Shown here piece by piece: positions 1 through 5,119 of a stretch of DNA of 10,628 bases; within the stretch, counting starts at the first letter, position 1, and every line of letters starts with the position of its first letter. The notes below the pieces were generated by a model. That model was not told the DNA's origin and searched no databases. It was given only the letters and a program-made list of their open reading frames with translations. Origin of the DNA: Oscillospiraceae bacterium (lineage in GTDB: Bacteria > Bacillota > Clostridia > Oscillospirales > Oscillospiraceae); assembly GCA_020025375.1 (NCBI GenBank), contig JAHHSF010000039.1, forward strand, positions 1 to 10,628, read 5' to 3'. Made by a program: the position numbers and the translations under genes.

Positions 1-62
1 CGGCGGAACTGGGTGGACTTTCCCGACCCGTCGGTTCCTTCGAATACGATGAGTTTACCCAC
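1..62 (-). CDS. tmk: dTMP (thymidylate) kinase, N-terminal fragment
   Basis: This is the start of a gene that runs off the left edge of the window; only about 20 codons are present. They read M-G-K-L-I-V-F-E-G-T-D-G-S-G-K-S-T-Q-F-R. The Walker A loop (residues 9-17, GTDGSGKST) preceded by the hydrophobic strand LIVFE is the usual opening of thymidylate kinase, which phosphorylates dTMP to dTDP in the cytoplasm for DNA synthesis. The start is GTG at 62-60, with a GGAGG ribosome binding site at 71-75 and an 8-nt spacer. The start lies inside the last codons of the upstream glycosyltransferase gene, an 8-base overlap, so the two are probably translationally coupled. Other P-loop kinases cannot be formally excluded from so short a piece, but the FEGTDGSGKST context fits tmk best. 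Confidence 0.85.
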   Translation of the reverse strand, partial: MGKLIVFEGTDGSGKSTQFR

Positions 63-795
63 GTTTCTTTCCTCCAAACCGGGCCAGCAAGGCGTACCAC
101 AAAATAAGGGGCAGACGAATCATCCGCTTCCACCGCCAAGGTTCCTTGCACAGACGGTAGAGCCATTCCAGCCCCAGCTTCTGCCACCCCGCCGGGGCCC
201 GGTCCACAGTGCCGGCGAACACGTCCAGGCTCCCGCCCAGGCCCACCAGCAGATGGGCGCCGGTCTCGGCACCGTGGGCGGCCATCCACCGCTCCTGTTT
301 TGGGGCCCCCAGGCAGACAAAGACCACGTCGGCCTGGCTCTCCCGAATCTCGGCGGCCAGGGCGGCACTTTCCTCTTCCATGAAATAACCGTCGTGGACC
401 CCGCAGACCGTGAGGCCGGGGTAGCGGCCCATGAGGTTCTTCCCCGCCAGTTCGGCCACCCCGGGCTTGGCCCCGAGAAGGTAGAGCCGCAGGCTCTCCT
501 TCGCCATCCCGGCCATGACCCCGGCGGCAAAGTCGATGCCGGGGGTCTTTCCCTTCAGGGGGGTGCCCAGCACCTTGGCGGCGTAGATGACCCCGATGCC
601 GTCGGGGATGGTGAGGGCGGCCCCAGACAGATCCAGGCGGAAGGTCTCGTTCTTCCGGGCGTCCAGGATAAACTCCGGGTTGGGGGTCACTGCGTAGGCC
701 CCCTCTTGCTTCCCCCGGGCCAGGGCCAGCCCGGCCTCGATGGCCTCCTCCAAAGTCAGATTGTCAAAGGATACGCCTAAAATGTCGATTTTCAA
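55..795 (-). CDS. WecG/TagA/CpsF family glycosyltransferase
   Basis: Predicted GT26-family enzyme of 246 aa, a usual family length. Known members transfer N-acetylmannosamine or a related sugar from a UDP-sugar to an undecaprenyl-diphosphate-linked acceptor at the inner face of the membrane, an early step of wall teichoic acid or other surface polymer synthesis. Visible hallmarks are TPNPEF (37-42), the PDGIGV segment with Asp65 (the position I recall as catalytic in characterised TagA, with Thr37 also conserved), and LGAPKQE (162-168). The C-terminal tail (210-240, EWLYRLCKEPWRWKRM then a hydrophobic run) resembles the membrane-docking appendage of TagA. I chose TTG at 795 because GGAGG lies 8 nt upstream and the product then begins MKIDILGV, as in relatives. 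An in-frame ATG at 810 has no ribosome binding site and would add five residues. The acceptor and exact sugar are not shown by the sequence. tmk follows with an overlap. Confidence 0.9.
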   Translation of the reverse strand: MKIDILGVSFDNLTLEEAIEAGLALARGKQEGAYAVTPNPEFILDARKNETFRLDLSGAALTIPDGIGVIYAAKVLGTPLKGKTPGIDFAAGVMAGMAKESLRLYLLGAKPGVAELAGKNLMGRYPGLTVCGVHDGYFMEEESAALAAEIRESQADVVFVCLGAPKQERWMAAHGAETGAHLLVGLGGSLDVFAGTVDRAPAGWQKLGLEWLYRLCKEPWRWKRMIRLPLILWYALLARFGGKKRG

Positions 796-803
796 GGCAT
801 AGG

Positions 804-808
804 CCTCC
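804..808 (-). promoter_or_regulatory. Ribosome binding site deciding the TTG start of the glycosyltransferase
   Basis: GGAGG on the minus strand, 8 nt before TTG at 795-793. It overlaps the codons just after the alternative ATG (810-808), so it cannot serve that ATG. This argues for the rarer TTG start. Confidence 0.7.
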
Positions 809-829
809 ATTATCTATATATACCAGGGT

Positions 830-858
830 ATTTTATCATAGCGGGAAGAAAAAGTCTA
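830..858 (-). promoter_or_regulatory. Predicted sigma-A promoter for the glycosyltransferase-tmk unit
   Basis: The minus strand carries TAGACT (858-853, 4/6 match to the -35 consensus), a 17-nt spacer, and TAAAAT (835-830, 5/6 match to -10), in an AT-rich stretch (TATGATAAAAT). The start of transcription would fall about 30 nt before the TTG codon. This is a prediction from hexamers and spacing only. Confidence 0.5.
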
Positions 859-1139
859 TGCTTTCTTCCTTCCCCAAAAGGGGGAACGGTTTTGCGGCCT
901 CCTGCCGCATGGGCCCGGCACTTTCCTTTCCACAGTGAAAATTTTTCGTACTGTCCAAAAAACGTCCAAACCTTTTCTCGACTTTTTCACCAAAGGGACA
1001 CAACACAAGTTATTTTTTCAACACCGCCAATATGAGCAAGAGGGAACTTCTGGACGGCCTGCCGGTCTCTCCGCGCCTTGTTCTGGATGCGGCCGAGCCT
1101 CCGGCTCCACCGATGCCGACGGCAAACTCCTCTGCCCTG
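859..1139. other. Gene-free intergenic region between glycosyltransferase promoter and spmB terminator
   Basis: About 280 nt with no credible gene. The short frames here lack ribosome binding sites and family resemblance. It holds two adjacent small hairpins of equal geometry: TTCCCC/GGGGAA at 870-886 and TGCGGC/GCCGCA at 893-909, each with a 6-bp stem and 5-nt loop and no following T run. An imperfect palindrome, ACAGT...ACTGT, lies at 932-954 around GAAAATTTTTC. A direct repeat of GTCCAAA lies at about 953-970. The core 925-1025 is clearly more AT-rich than the surroundings. I assign no function. Confidence 0.5.
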
Positions 1140-1175
1140 AAAAAAGAGGCCACGCTCAATGAGCGCGGCCTCTTT
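1140..1175 (-). terminator. Rho-independent terminator of the spmA-spmB operon
   Basis: Inverted repeat with AAAGAGGCC (1143-1151) pairing GGCCTCTTT (1167-1175) and CGCTC (1153-1157) pairing GAGCG (1161-1165), with a 3-nt loop. The single non-Watson-Crick position (1152/1166) becomes a G-U pair only in RNA made from the minus strand. A run of six T follows on that strand. Both points set the orientation. It begins about 20 nt after the spmB stop codon. Confidence 0.9.
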
Positions 1176-1194
1176 CGGGACTTGCAGGGGTGGT

Positions 1195-1713
1195 TCAGAA
1201 AAGCAGGCGCACCGCGAAGGCGGCGGCCATGAACCCCGCCAGATCGGCGCAGAGGGCGGCGGGGACGGCGTAGCGGGTCTTGGCGATGCCCGCCGCCCCG
1301 AAGTAGACGGCGATGGTATAAAAAGTGGTCTCGGTAGAACCCAGCATCACCGCCGCCGTGCGGCCGATCTCGCTGTCCGGGCCATAGGTAGAAATGAGCT
1401 CGGCCCCCACTCCCAGGGCTGCGGAGCCGGACACCGGCCGGACCAGGAGAAGGCCCACCGTCTCCGGGGGGATACCCAAGCGAAGCAAAAGAGGTCCCAG
1501 AGCGTGGGCGGCCAGTTCCAGGGCCCCGGAGGCCCGAAGCATATAGACCGCCGTCAAAAGGCCGATGAGGGCGGGGACGATTTTCAAAAGGACCCCCAGG
1601 CCTTCCCCGGCCCCCTGCATGAGGGCGGCGTATACATCCACCCGCCGGGCCATACCGCAGACAGCCACAAAGGCGATAAGCAGGGGAACGGTAAGATCGA
1701 AGAGCAGTTCCAT
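1195..1713 (-). CDS. spmB: Spore maturation protein SpmB
   Basis: Integral membrane protein of 172 aa, close to B. subtilis SpmB. With SpmA it is needed for full dehydration of the spore core and hence heat resistance; the molecular activity is not settled. Recognised by the conserved C-terminal half: RPVSGSAALGVGAELI (92-107), GSTETTFYTIAVYFGAAGI (125-143), then TRYAVPAALCADLAGF (146-161). These belong to the nucleoside-recognition/gate (PF07670) fold shared with SpmA. Several hydrophobic stretches (5-20, 42-58, 118-137, 151-172) fit a polytopic protein. The start ATG at 1713 has GGAGG 7 nt upstream. The spmA stop codon lies 4 nt before the ATG, between the ribosome binding site and the start, so the two are co-translated. 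A terminator follows directly. Confidence 0.95.
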   Translation of the reverse strand: MELLFDLTVPLLIAFVAVCGMARRVDVYAALMQGAGEGLGVLLKIVPALIGLLTAVYMLRASGALELAAHALGPLLLRLGIPPETVGLLLVRPVSGSAALGVGAELISTYGPDSEIGRTAAVMLGSTETTFYTIAVYFGAAGIAKTRYAVPAALCADLAGFMAAAFAVRLLF

Positions 1714-1717
1714 GGCT

Positions 1718-2293
1718 CTACCTCCAGAACTTCCCGAAGAGCTTGGCGGCCAGGATGCCTGCCGTCACCGAGAGAGCGGAGGCCAGCCACACCGCGGGCA
1801 GAATGTCGAAGGGGGTGGCGCACCCCGCCGCCGACCGCACCGAGGCAACGGTGGTGGGGATAAGCTGGATAGAGGCGGTGTTGCACACCACCAGCATACA
1901 CAGGCTGTTGGAGGCCACCCCGGGCGTGCGGTGGCTCATGAGCCGGGCCGCCTCAATTCCCAGGGGAGTGGCGGCGTTGCCCAGGCCAAGAAGGTTGGCG
2001 GACACGTTGGCGGCAATCGTGTCCATCACCTTGCCGTCCTTGGCGAAGTCTGGATAGAGCCGCCGGAGGAAGGGCTTGAGGAGCCGGGTAAGTTTTTGCG
2101 ACAGTCCCGCCCGGCGCATGACCTCCATGACCCCCATCCACAGACAGAGAACTCCCGCCATGGAGAGACAGAGGTCTACTCCCGCGGCGGCCCCCTCCAT
2201 GGCGGCGGCGGCCACCGCCTCTCCATTTCCCATGAGCAGGCCGCAGGCCAGGGCCACCACCACCATCCCGGTCCAGATGAGCGACATCGCCAT
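1718..2293 (-). CDS. spmA: Spore maturation protein SpmA
   Basis: Membrane protein of 191 aa (B. subtilis SpmA is slightly longer), partner of SpmB in spore core dehydration. It has a hydrophobic N-terminus (4-21) and CLSMAGVLCLWMGVMEVMRRAGL (42-64, cited as a span, with the G-V-M-E-V core). The conserved NVSANLLGLGNAATPLGIEA (96-115) and LVVCNTASIQLIPTTVASVR (134-153) are strong SpmA signatures. The frame is open further upstream, but GGGAGGGG (2300-2307) sits 6 nt before ATG 2293, and the product then begins MAMSLIW, as in the family. A second ATG two codons on (2287) is possible. In Bacillus the operon is sporulation-controlled. The leader contains CATAGACT (2324-2317), which resembles a sigma-E -10 element, but I see no matching -35, so the promoter is unassigned. 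Confidence 0.95.
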   Translation of the reverse strand: MAMSLIWTGMVVVALACGLLMGNGEAVAAAAMEGAAAGVDLCLSMAGVLCLWMGVMEVMRRAGLSQKLTRLLKPFLRRLYPDFAKDGKVMDTIAANVSANLLGLGNAATPLGIEAARLMSHRTPGVASNSLCMLVVCNTASIQLIPTTVASVRSAAGCATPFDILPAVWLASALSVTAGILAAKLFGKFWR

Positions 2294-2410
2294 TCTTGTC
2301 CCCTCCCTTTTTTCACAGTCTATGTGGACAGACGGGGAACAAGAACGCCTGTGAGCCTGGTCCGAAGAGAAAATTTTTTTCATTTTCTGGTATTCCCCGA
2401 CGATTTTTAA

Positions 2411-2439
2411 TTGACACCAGTTTCTGCCATGATTATAAT
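2411..2439 (+). promoter_or_regulatory. Perfect-consensus sigma-A promoter of abrB
   Basis: TTGACA (2411-2416), a 17-nt spacer and TATAAT (2434-2439): both hexamers match the sigma-A consensus exactly at optimal spacing. An AT-rich tract with A and T runs (about 2370-2410) lies just upstream and could act as an UP element or as AbrB binding DNA. Transcription would start near 2446, leaving a leader of about 40 nt. A promoter this strong normally needs repression. Autorepression by AbrB is known in Bacillus and is an inference here. Confidence 0.93.
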
Positions 2440-2487
2440 AGCTGTGTAAGAGATTGCTAGCTTATATCCAAAAGAGGAGAGAAAAAC

Positions 2488-2727
2488 ATGAAATCGACTG
2501 GAATTGTACGAAAAGTAGACGAACTTGGCCGCATTGTCCTGCCCATCGAGTTGCGTCGTACTCTGGACATTGCGGAAAAGGACACCCTGGAGATCTACGT
2601 GGAGGGAGGCTCTATTATTCTGAAGAAGCATCAGCCTGCCTGTATCTTCTGCGACAATCCCAGCGACGTGACCACCTTCCGGGGAAAGAACATCTGCGCC
2701 AACTGCCTGCGGGAGCTGAGCAAATAA
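2488..2727 (+). CDS. abrB: AbrB-family transition-state regulator with C-terminal zinc-ribbon-like motif
   Basis: Small DNA-binding protein of 79 aa. Residues 1-47 form the swapped-hairpin AbrB/MazE/SpoVT domain and are nearly identical to B. subtilis AbrB: MKSTGIVRKVDELGRIVLPI, then ELRRTLDIAEKDTLEIYV and IILKK. AbrB represses or modulates post-exponential genes, usually as an oligomer on AT-rich DNA. The C-terminal part differs from Bacillus AbrB: it has four cysteines in CxxC-x14-CxxC (C52, C55, C70, C73), probably a zinc ribbon. As far as I know this form is common in Clostridia. The start ATG has a GAGGAG ribosome binding site. Two TAA codons stand in tandem at the end. It is divergent from spmA, has its own strong promoter, and ends at an intrinsic terminator. 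The regulon and any effect on spmA are not visible from sequence. Confidence 0.93.
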   Translation: MKSTGIVRKVDELGRIVLPIELRRTLDIAEKDTLEIYVEGGSIILKKHQPACIFCDNPSDVTTFRGKNICANCLRELSK

Positions 2728-2735
2728 TAAAACAT

Positions 2736-2786
2736 AAAACAGCGCGCCCCCTGATGGAGCATCATCAGGGAGGCGCGCTGTTTTTT
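2736..2786. terminator. Strong bidirectional terminator between abrB and the C39-like peptidase gene
   Basis: Long hairpin: AAAACAGCGCGCC (2736-2748) pairs with GGCGCGCTGTTTT (2772-2784), and CCCTGATG (2749-2756) pairs with CATCAGGG (2763-2770). There is a 6-nt loop and one bulged base (2771). Six T follow on the plus strand (2781-2786) to end abrB. On the minus strand the stem is followed by TTTTATGTTTTATTATTTG, enough to serve the convergent gene ending at 2796. Confidence 0.93.
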
Positions 2787-2795
2787 CTTTCATTT

Positions 2796-3698
2796 TCAGG
2801 CCTTGGACATGGCCCAGAGGTTTTTAATCTGGCTCTGGATGGTACGGAAGGGCCAGACCTTTTCACTGTTGGTCCGGCTGTTGGGGTCGTTGACCACGAA
2901 ACCGTCCTCATTGTACCCGGTGACCACGATGAAGTGTCCCCCGGTGGTGAAGTCCCCGGGGCCCATGGCCATGATGATGGGGTGGTCCAGATCCAGCTCA
3001 TCCTTCATATAGCGCTCCACCAGGGGAAGCTCACGGGCGGAAAGGCCCAGAGAGGCGCTCCCCTCGCTCATCAGGGTCCAGGTGCTCCCATTGCCCGGGG
3101 AGCAGTACCCGCTCTGCTCGGCAAACCTCGCCACCTCCATAGGCGTCCATTTGGGATCGTCCAGCAGGTAAAGGGCCACCATGGAAAGGCTGGTGGGGCC
3201 ACACCCGGTGTAGCCGATCAGGCCGCTCCCATAAGGCTCGTATCCCCAGCGGGAATCCCACTGCATCAACAGGGGGACCGAGTCGGAGGCCGCCTCAGCG
3301 GAGAGATCAATCTCCCAGTCCTTGTCCTTATATTCCGGGTAGCGGTAAACGTATTCGATGGTCTGTGCATACTTGTCCACCAGCTCCACCATAGCTTCCG
3401 GGTAGTCCTGTGGGCTCCCCTGAATGACCTGGAGCATCTCCTCAAAGGTGGGGGCGGCCTCGTCGGCGGGTGGAGTGACCTCCACCGGCGCCGCGGGAGA
3501 CGGGGTAGGCGTGGCGGCGGGCGGCTCCGTCCGTCCGCCCAACAGGTTGGACATTCCAAAAACCAGACCAATGACTACGGCCAGGAGCAAAAAAGCTTTG
3601 ATGGCGGCCAGCTTCCGCTGGCGCCGACGCCGGGCAACCCGGCGTTGCGCGGCCCGTTGTTGGATGGAACGAGAGTAGTGCTCAGATTCAGGGTACAT
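2796..3698 (-). CDS. Membrane-anchored C39-like family cysteine peptidase
   Basis: Protein of 300 aa. Residues 1-30 are very basic (RRVARRRRQRKL at 19-30), followed by one membrane segment (about 31-53). This predicts an N-in, C-out anchor. A Pro/Thr/Ala-rich linker follows (56-83), then a helical region (85-125), then a peptidase_C39_2-type papain-like domain (about 141-298). Candidate catalytic residues are Cys166 in YTGCGPTS, His255 in GGHFIVV and Asn270/Asp271 in VVNDPNS; the Cys-His spacing fits the family. The substrate is unknown; surface peptides or cell-wall proteins are possible. Start choice: ATG 3698 has GGAGG 6 nt upstream. The frame stays open upstream but has no signal and no ribosome binding site there. 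The gene has its own promoter and shares a terminator with abrB. Confidence 0.85.
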   Translation of the reverse strand: MYPESEHYSRSIQQRAAQRRVARRRRQRKLAAIKAFLLLAVVIGLVFGMSNLLGGRTEPPAATPTPSPAAPVEVTPPADEAAPTFEEMLQVIQGSPQDYPEAMVELVDKYAQTIEYVYRYPEYKDKDWEIDLSAEAASDSVPLLMQWDSRWGYEPYGSGLIGYTGCGPTSLSMVALYLLDDPKWTPMEVARFAEQSGYCSPGNGSTWTLMSEGSASLGLSARELPLVERYMKDELDLDHPIIMAMGPGDFTTGGHFIVVTGYNEDGFVVNDPNSRTNSEKVWPFRTIQSQIKNLWAMSKA

Positions 3699-3728
3699 AG
3701 CGGGCCTCCAGAGTTTTATATCTCTATT

Positions 3729-3757
3729 ATCATACCAGCGGGCGGGAAAAAAGTCCA
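3729..3757 (-). promoter_or_regulatory. Predicted extended -10 promoter of the C39-like peptidase gene
   Basis: On the minus strand, TGGACT (3757-3752, 4/6), a 17-nt spacer, and TATGAT (3734-3729, 5/6) preceded by TGG, an extended -10 (TGnTATGAT). The ATG is about 30 nt downstream of the -10. No hairpin with a T run is visible between the stop of the upstream AI-2E gene (3787) and this promoter, so read-through from that operon may add to expression. Confidence 0.65.
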
Positions 3758-3786
3758 GGACAAAGGAAAAACTTAAGAATTGACCC

Positions 3787-4893
3787 TTATTGCTTTTCCA
3801 ATCTCCGGCGAACATCCCCCATGAGAAGGGTGTAGAGCACCGACACCACCGGCACCCCCACCAGCATCCCCAAAAAGCCGAAGAGGCCGCCGCCGATGGT
3901 GACGGCGCTGAGGACCCAGATGCCGGGCAGGCCGATGGAGCTCCCCACCACCCGGGGGTAGATGAGGTTGCCCTCCACCTGTTGGAGAATTACCAAAAAA
4001 ACGAGAAAGCCCAAAGCCTGCACCGGGGAGATCATCACCAGGATCAGGGCGGACAGCCCGGCCCCCAGATAGGCTCCCGCCACCGGGACAAGGGCGGAAA
4101 CCCCCACAATGACGCTGATGAGCGGGGCATAGGGGAGTCGGAGGATGGTCATGCCCACAAAGCAGAGTCCCCCCAGGATACAGGCCTCCAGGGCCTGACC
4201 CGAGACAAAGTGGGTGAAGGTATCCGCCGTCAGGCGGGTGACCGAAAAGACGGCCTCCTGTGCCTTCCGCGGCAGGTAGGCCTTCACCACGGAGCGGCAC
4301 TGGCGGAGCAGAATCTCTTGCCCGGAGAGCATATAAATGGAGAATACCAGGGCCAGCACCCCGGTGATCACCACCGAAATGAGCCCGGAGGTGATGGTAA
4401 AAATCTGGGGCACGGCGTTGGAGACCATATCCAGGGCGGCGTTTCCCATCTTCTGGAGCAGATCGTACAAGCTGGACAGGTCAAGGGATTGGAGGTACTC
4501 CATATCCAGGGTCTGGACCACCTGGTCGAGCCAGGTCTGCAAATGGGCGATGTACCCGCCCAAGTTGGAGACGAAGAGCTCAATGCTGGCCGCCACCTGG
4601 GGGATGACAAAGGCAAAGATGCCGGAGAGCACAAGAAGCATGGCCCCGTAAGAGGAAACCACCGCGAGGGGCCGGGCGGCCTTCTGGGGCAGCTTCTTCT
4701 CATAGAGCCGCAGGAAGAACCGGCAGGGCCGGTGGAGGACAAAGGCGATGGCAAAGCCCGCCAGGAGCGGCATGACAGCCCCGGCCACACTCCACAAAAA
4801 GCCCCGGATCTCATCCAGCCGCACGATGGCCAGAACCAGCAGAACGGCGTAGGTAATGAGCAGAATCAAACTGCGAAACAGTTTTTTCTCCAT
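3787..4893 (-). CDS. AI-2E family transporter (PF01594 membrane protein)
   Basis: Polytopic membrane protein of 368 aa, a normal length for the family (TqsA/YdiK/YtvI/PerM group). Members have been linked to export of autoinducer-2 and, in other cases, to sodium/proton antiport or unknown roles, so the substrate cannot be read from the name. Visible features are two N-terminal membrane segments (8-25 and 34-53), a third at about 78-98, a long amphipathic extracytoplasmic region (100-165), a membrane segment at 170-190, and C-terminal segments from 232 on. The family hallmark EGNLIYPRVVGSSIGLPG is at 307-324, followed by the glycine-rich GGGLFGFLGMLVGVP (334-348). The ATG at 4893 follows the preceding gene's stop by 4 nt, and GAGGGG (4902-4907) overlaps that gene's end. 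It is therefore the last gene of a coupled three-gene operon. Confidence 0.9.
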   Translation of the reverse strand: MEKKLFRSLILLITYAVLLVLAIVRLDEIRGFLWSVAGAVMPLLAGFAIAFVLHRPCRFFLRLYEKKLPQKAARPLAVVSSYGAMLLVLSGIFAFVIPQVAASIELFVSNLGGYIAHLQTWLDQVVQTLDMEYLQSLDLSSLYDLLQKMGNAALDMVSNAVPQIFTITSGLISVVITGVLALVFSIYMLSGQEILLRQCRSVVKAYLPRKAQEAVFSVTRLTADTFTHFVSGQALEACILGGLCFVGMTILRLPYAPLISVIVGVSALVPVAGAYLGAGLSALILVMISPVQALGFLVFLVILQQVEGNLIYPRVVGSSIGLPGIWVLSAVTIGGGLFGFLGMLVGVPVVSVLYTLLMGDVRRRLEKQ

Positions 4894-4897
4894 GGCA

Positions 4898-5119
4898 TCA
4901 GCCCCTCTGAATGGACAAGGCCCCGGTGGGGCAGACCTTCAGGCAGGCCCCGCAGACCAGGCAGGTTCGGTGGTCCACCGTGGGCGGCGCGTTGTCTGAC
5001 CGGCGGATGGCCTCCACCGGGCATACCCGGGTCGGCACACAGATGTGGTCGTGGGTACAGCGGTCCAGATCGATGACCAGCCGCTTCTCCCCCGGCTTGG
5101 GAATGTAAGGCTCCATCAT
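4898..5119 (-). CDS. Small 4Fe-4S dicluster ferredoxin-like protein
   Basis: Protein of 73 aa, or 72 from the second ATG at 5116. The second cluster motif is canonical: C53-x2-C56-x2-C59-x3-C63-P. The first is unusual: C21-x5-C27-x5-C33-P, read in CTHDHICVPTRVCPVEAI, so it lacks the CxxCxxC spacing; His23 and His25 lie between the cysteines. It probably carries one sure 4Fe-4S cluster and possibly a second, variant one, and acts as a cytoplasmic electron carrier or iron-sulfur subunit. The first ATG overlaps the stop of the hydrolase gene (TGATG), with AAGGAGG 7 nt upstream, so translation is coupled. The open frame extends further upstream but only antisense-free of support inside the hydrolase gene, so I rejected that extension. 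The partner enzyme is not evident. Confidence 0.88.
   Translation of the reverse strand: MMEPYIPKPGEKRLVIDLDRCTHDHICVPTRVCPVEAIRRSDNAPPTVDHRTCLVCGACLKVCPTGALSIQRG

Noticed and set aside
893..909. TGCGGC/GCCGCA hairpin as a terminator
   Set aside because: No T run follows on either strand and no gene ends nearby.
935..1232. Short plus-strand frames (75 and 66 codons) in the region upstream of the spmB terminator
   Set aside because: No ribosome binding site, no recognisable protein, and both run into the spmB terminator.
2395..2420. Possible Spo0A box over the abrB -35 region
   Set aside because: TGTCAAT on the minus strand differs at two positions from TGTCGAA and is simply the complement of the TTGACA -35 element.
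3699..3786. Terminator after the AI-2E gene
   Set aside because: Only a 6-bp CTTAAG palindrome followed by short T runs is present; there is no stable GC stem.
2454..5076. Long plus-strand open frames (440 codons at 2454-3776 and 428 codons at 3790-5076)
   Set aside because: They overlap abrB out of frame or run antisense to the C39-like and AI-2E genes. They have no plausible ribosome binding site and are His/Gly/Pro-rich, with no domain.
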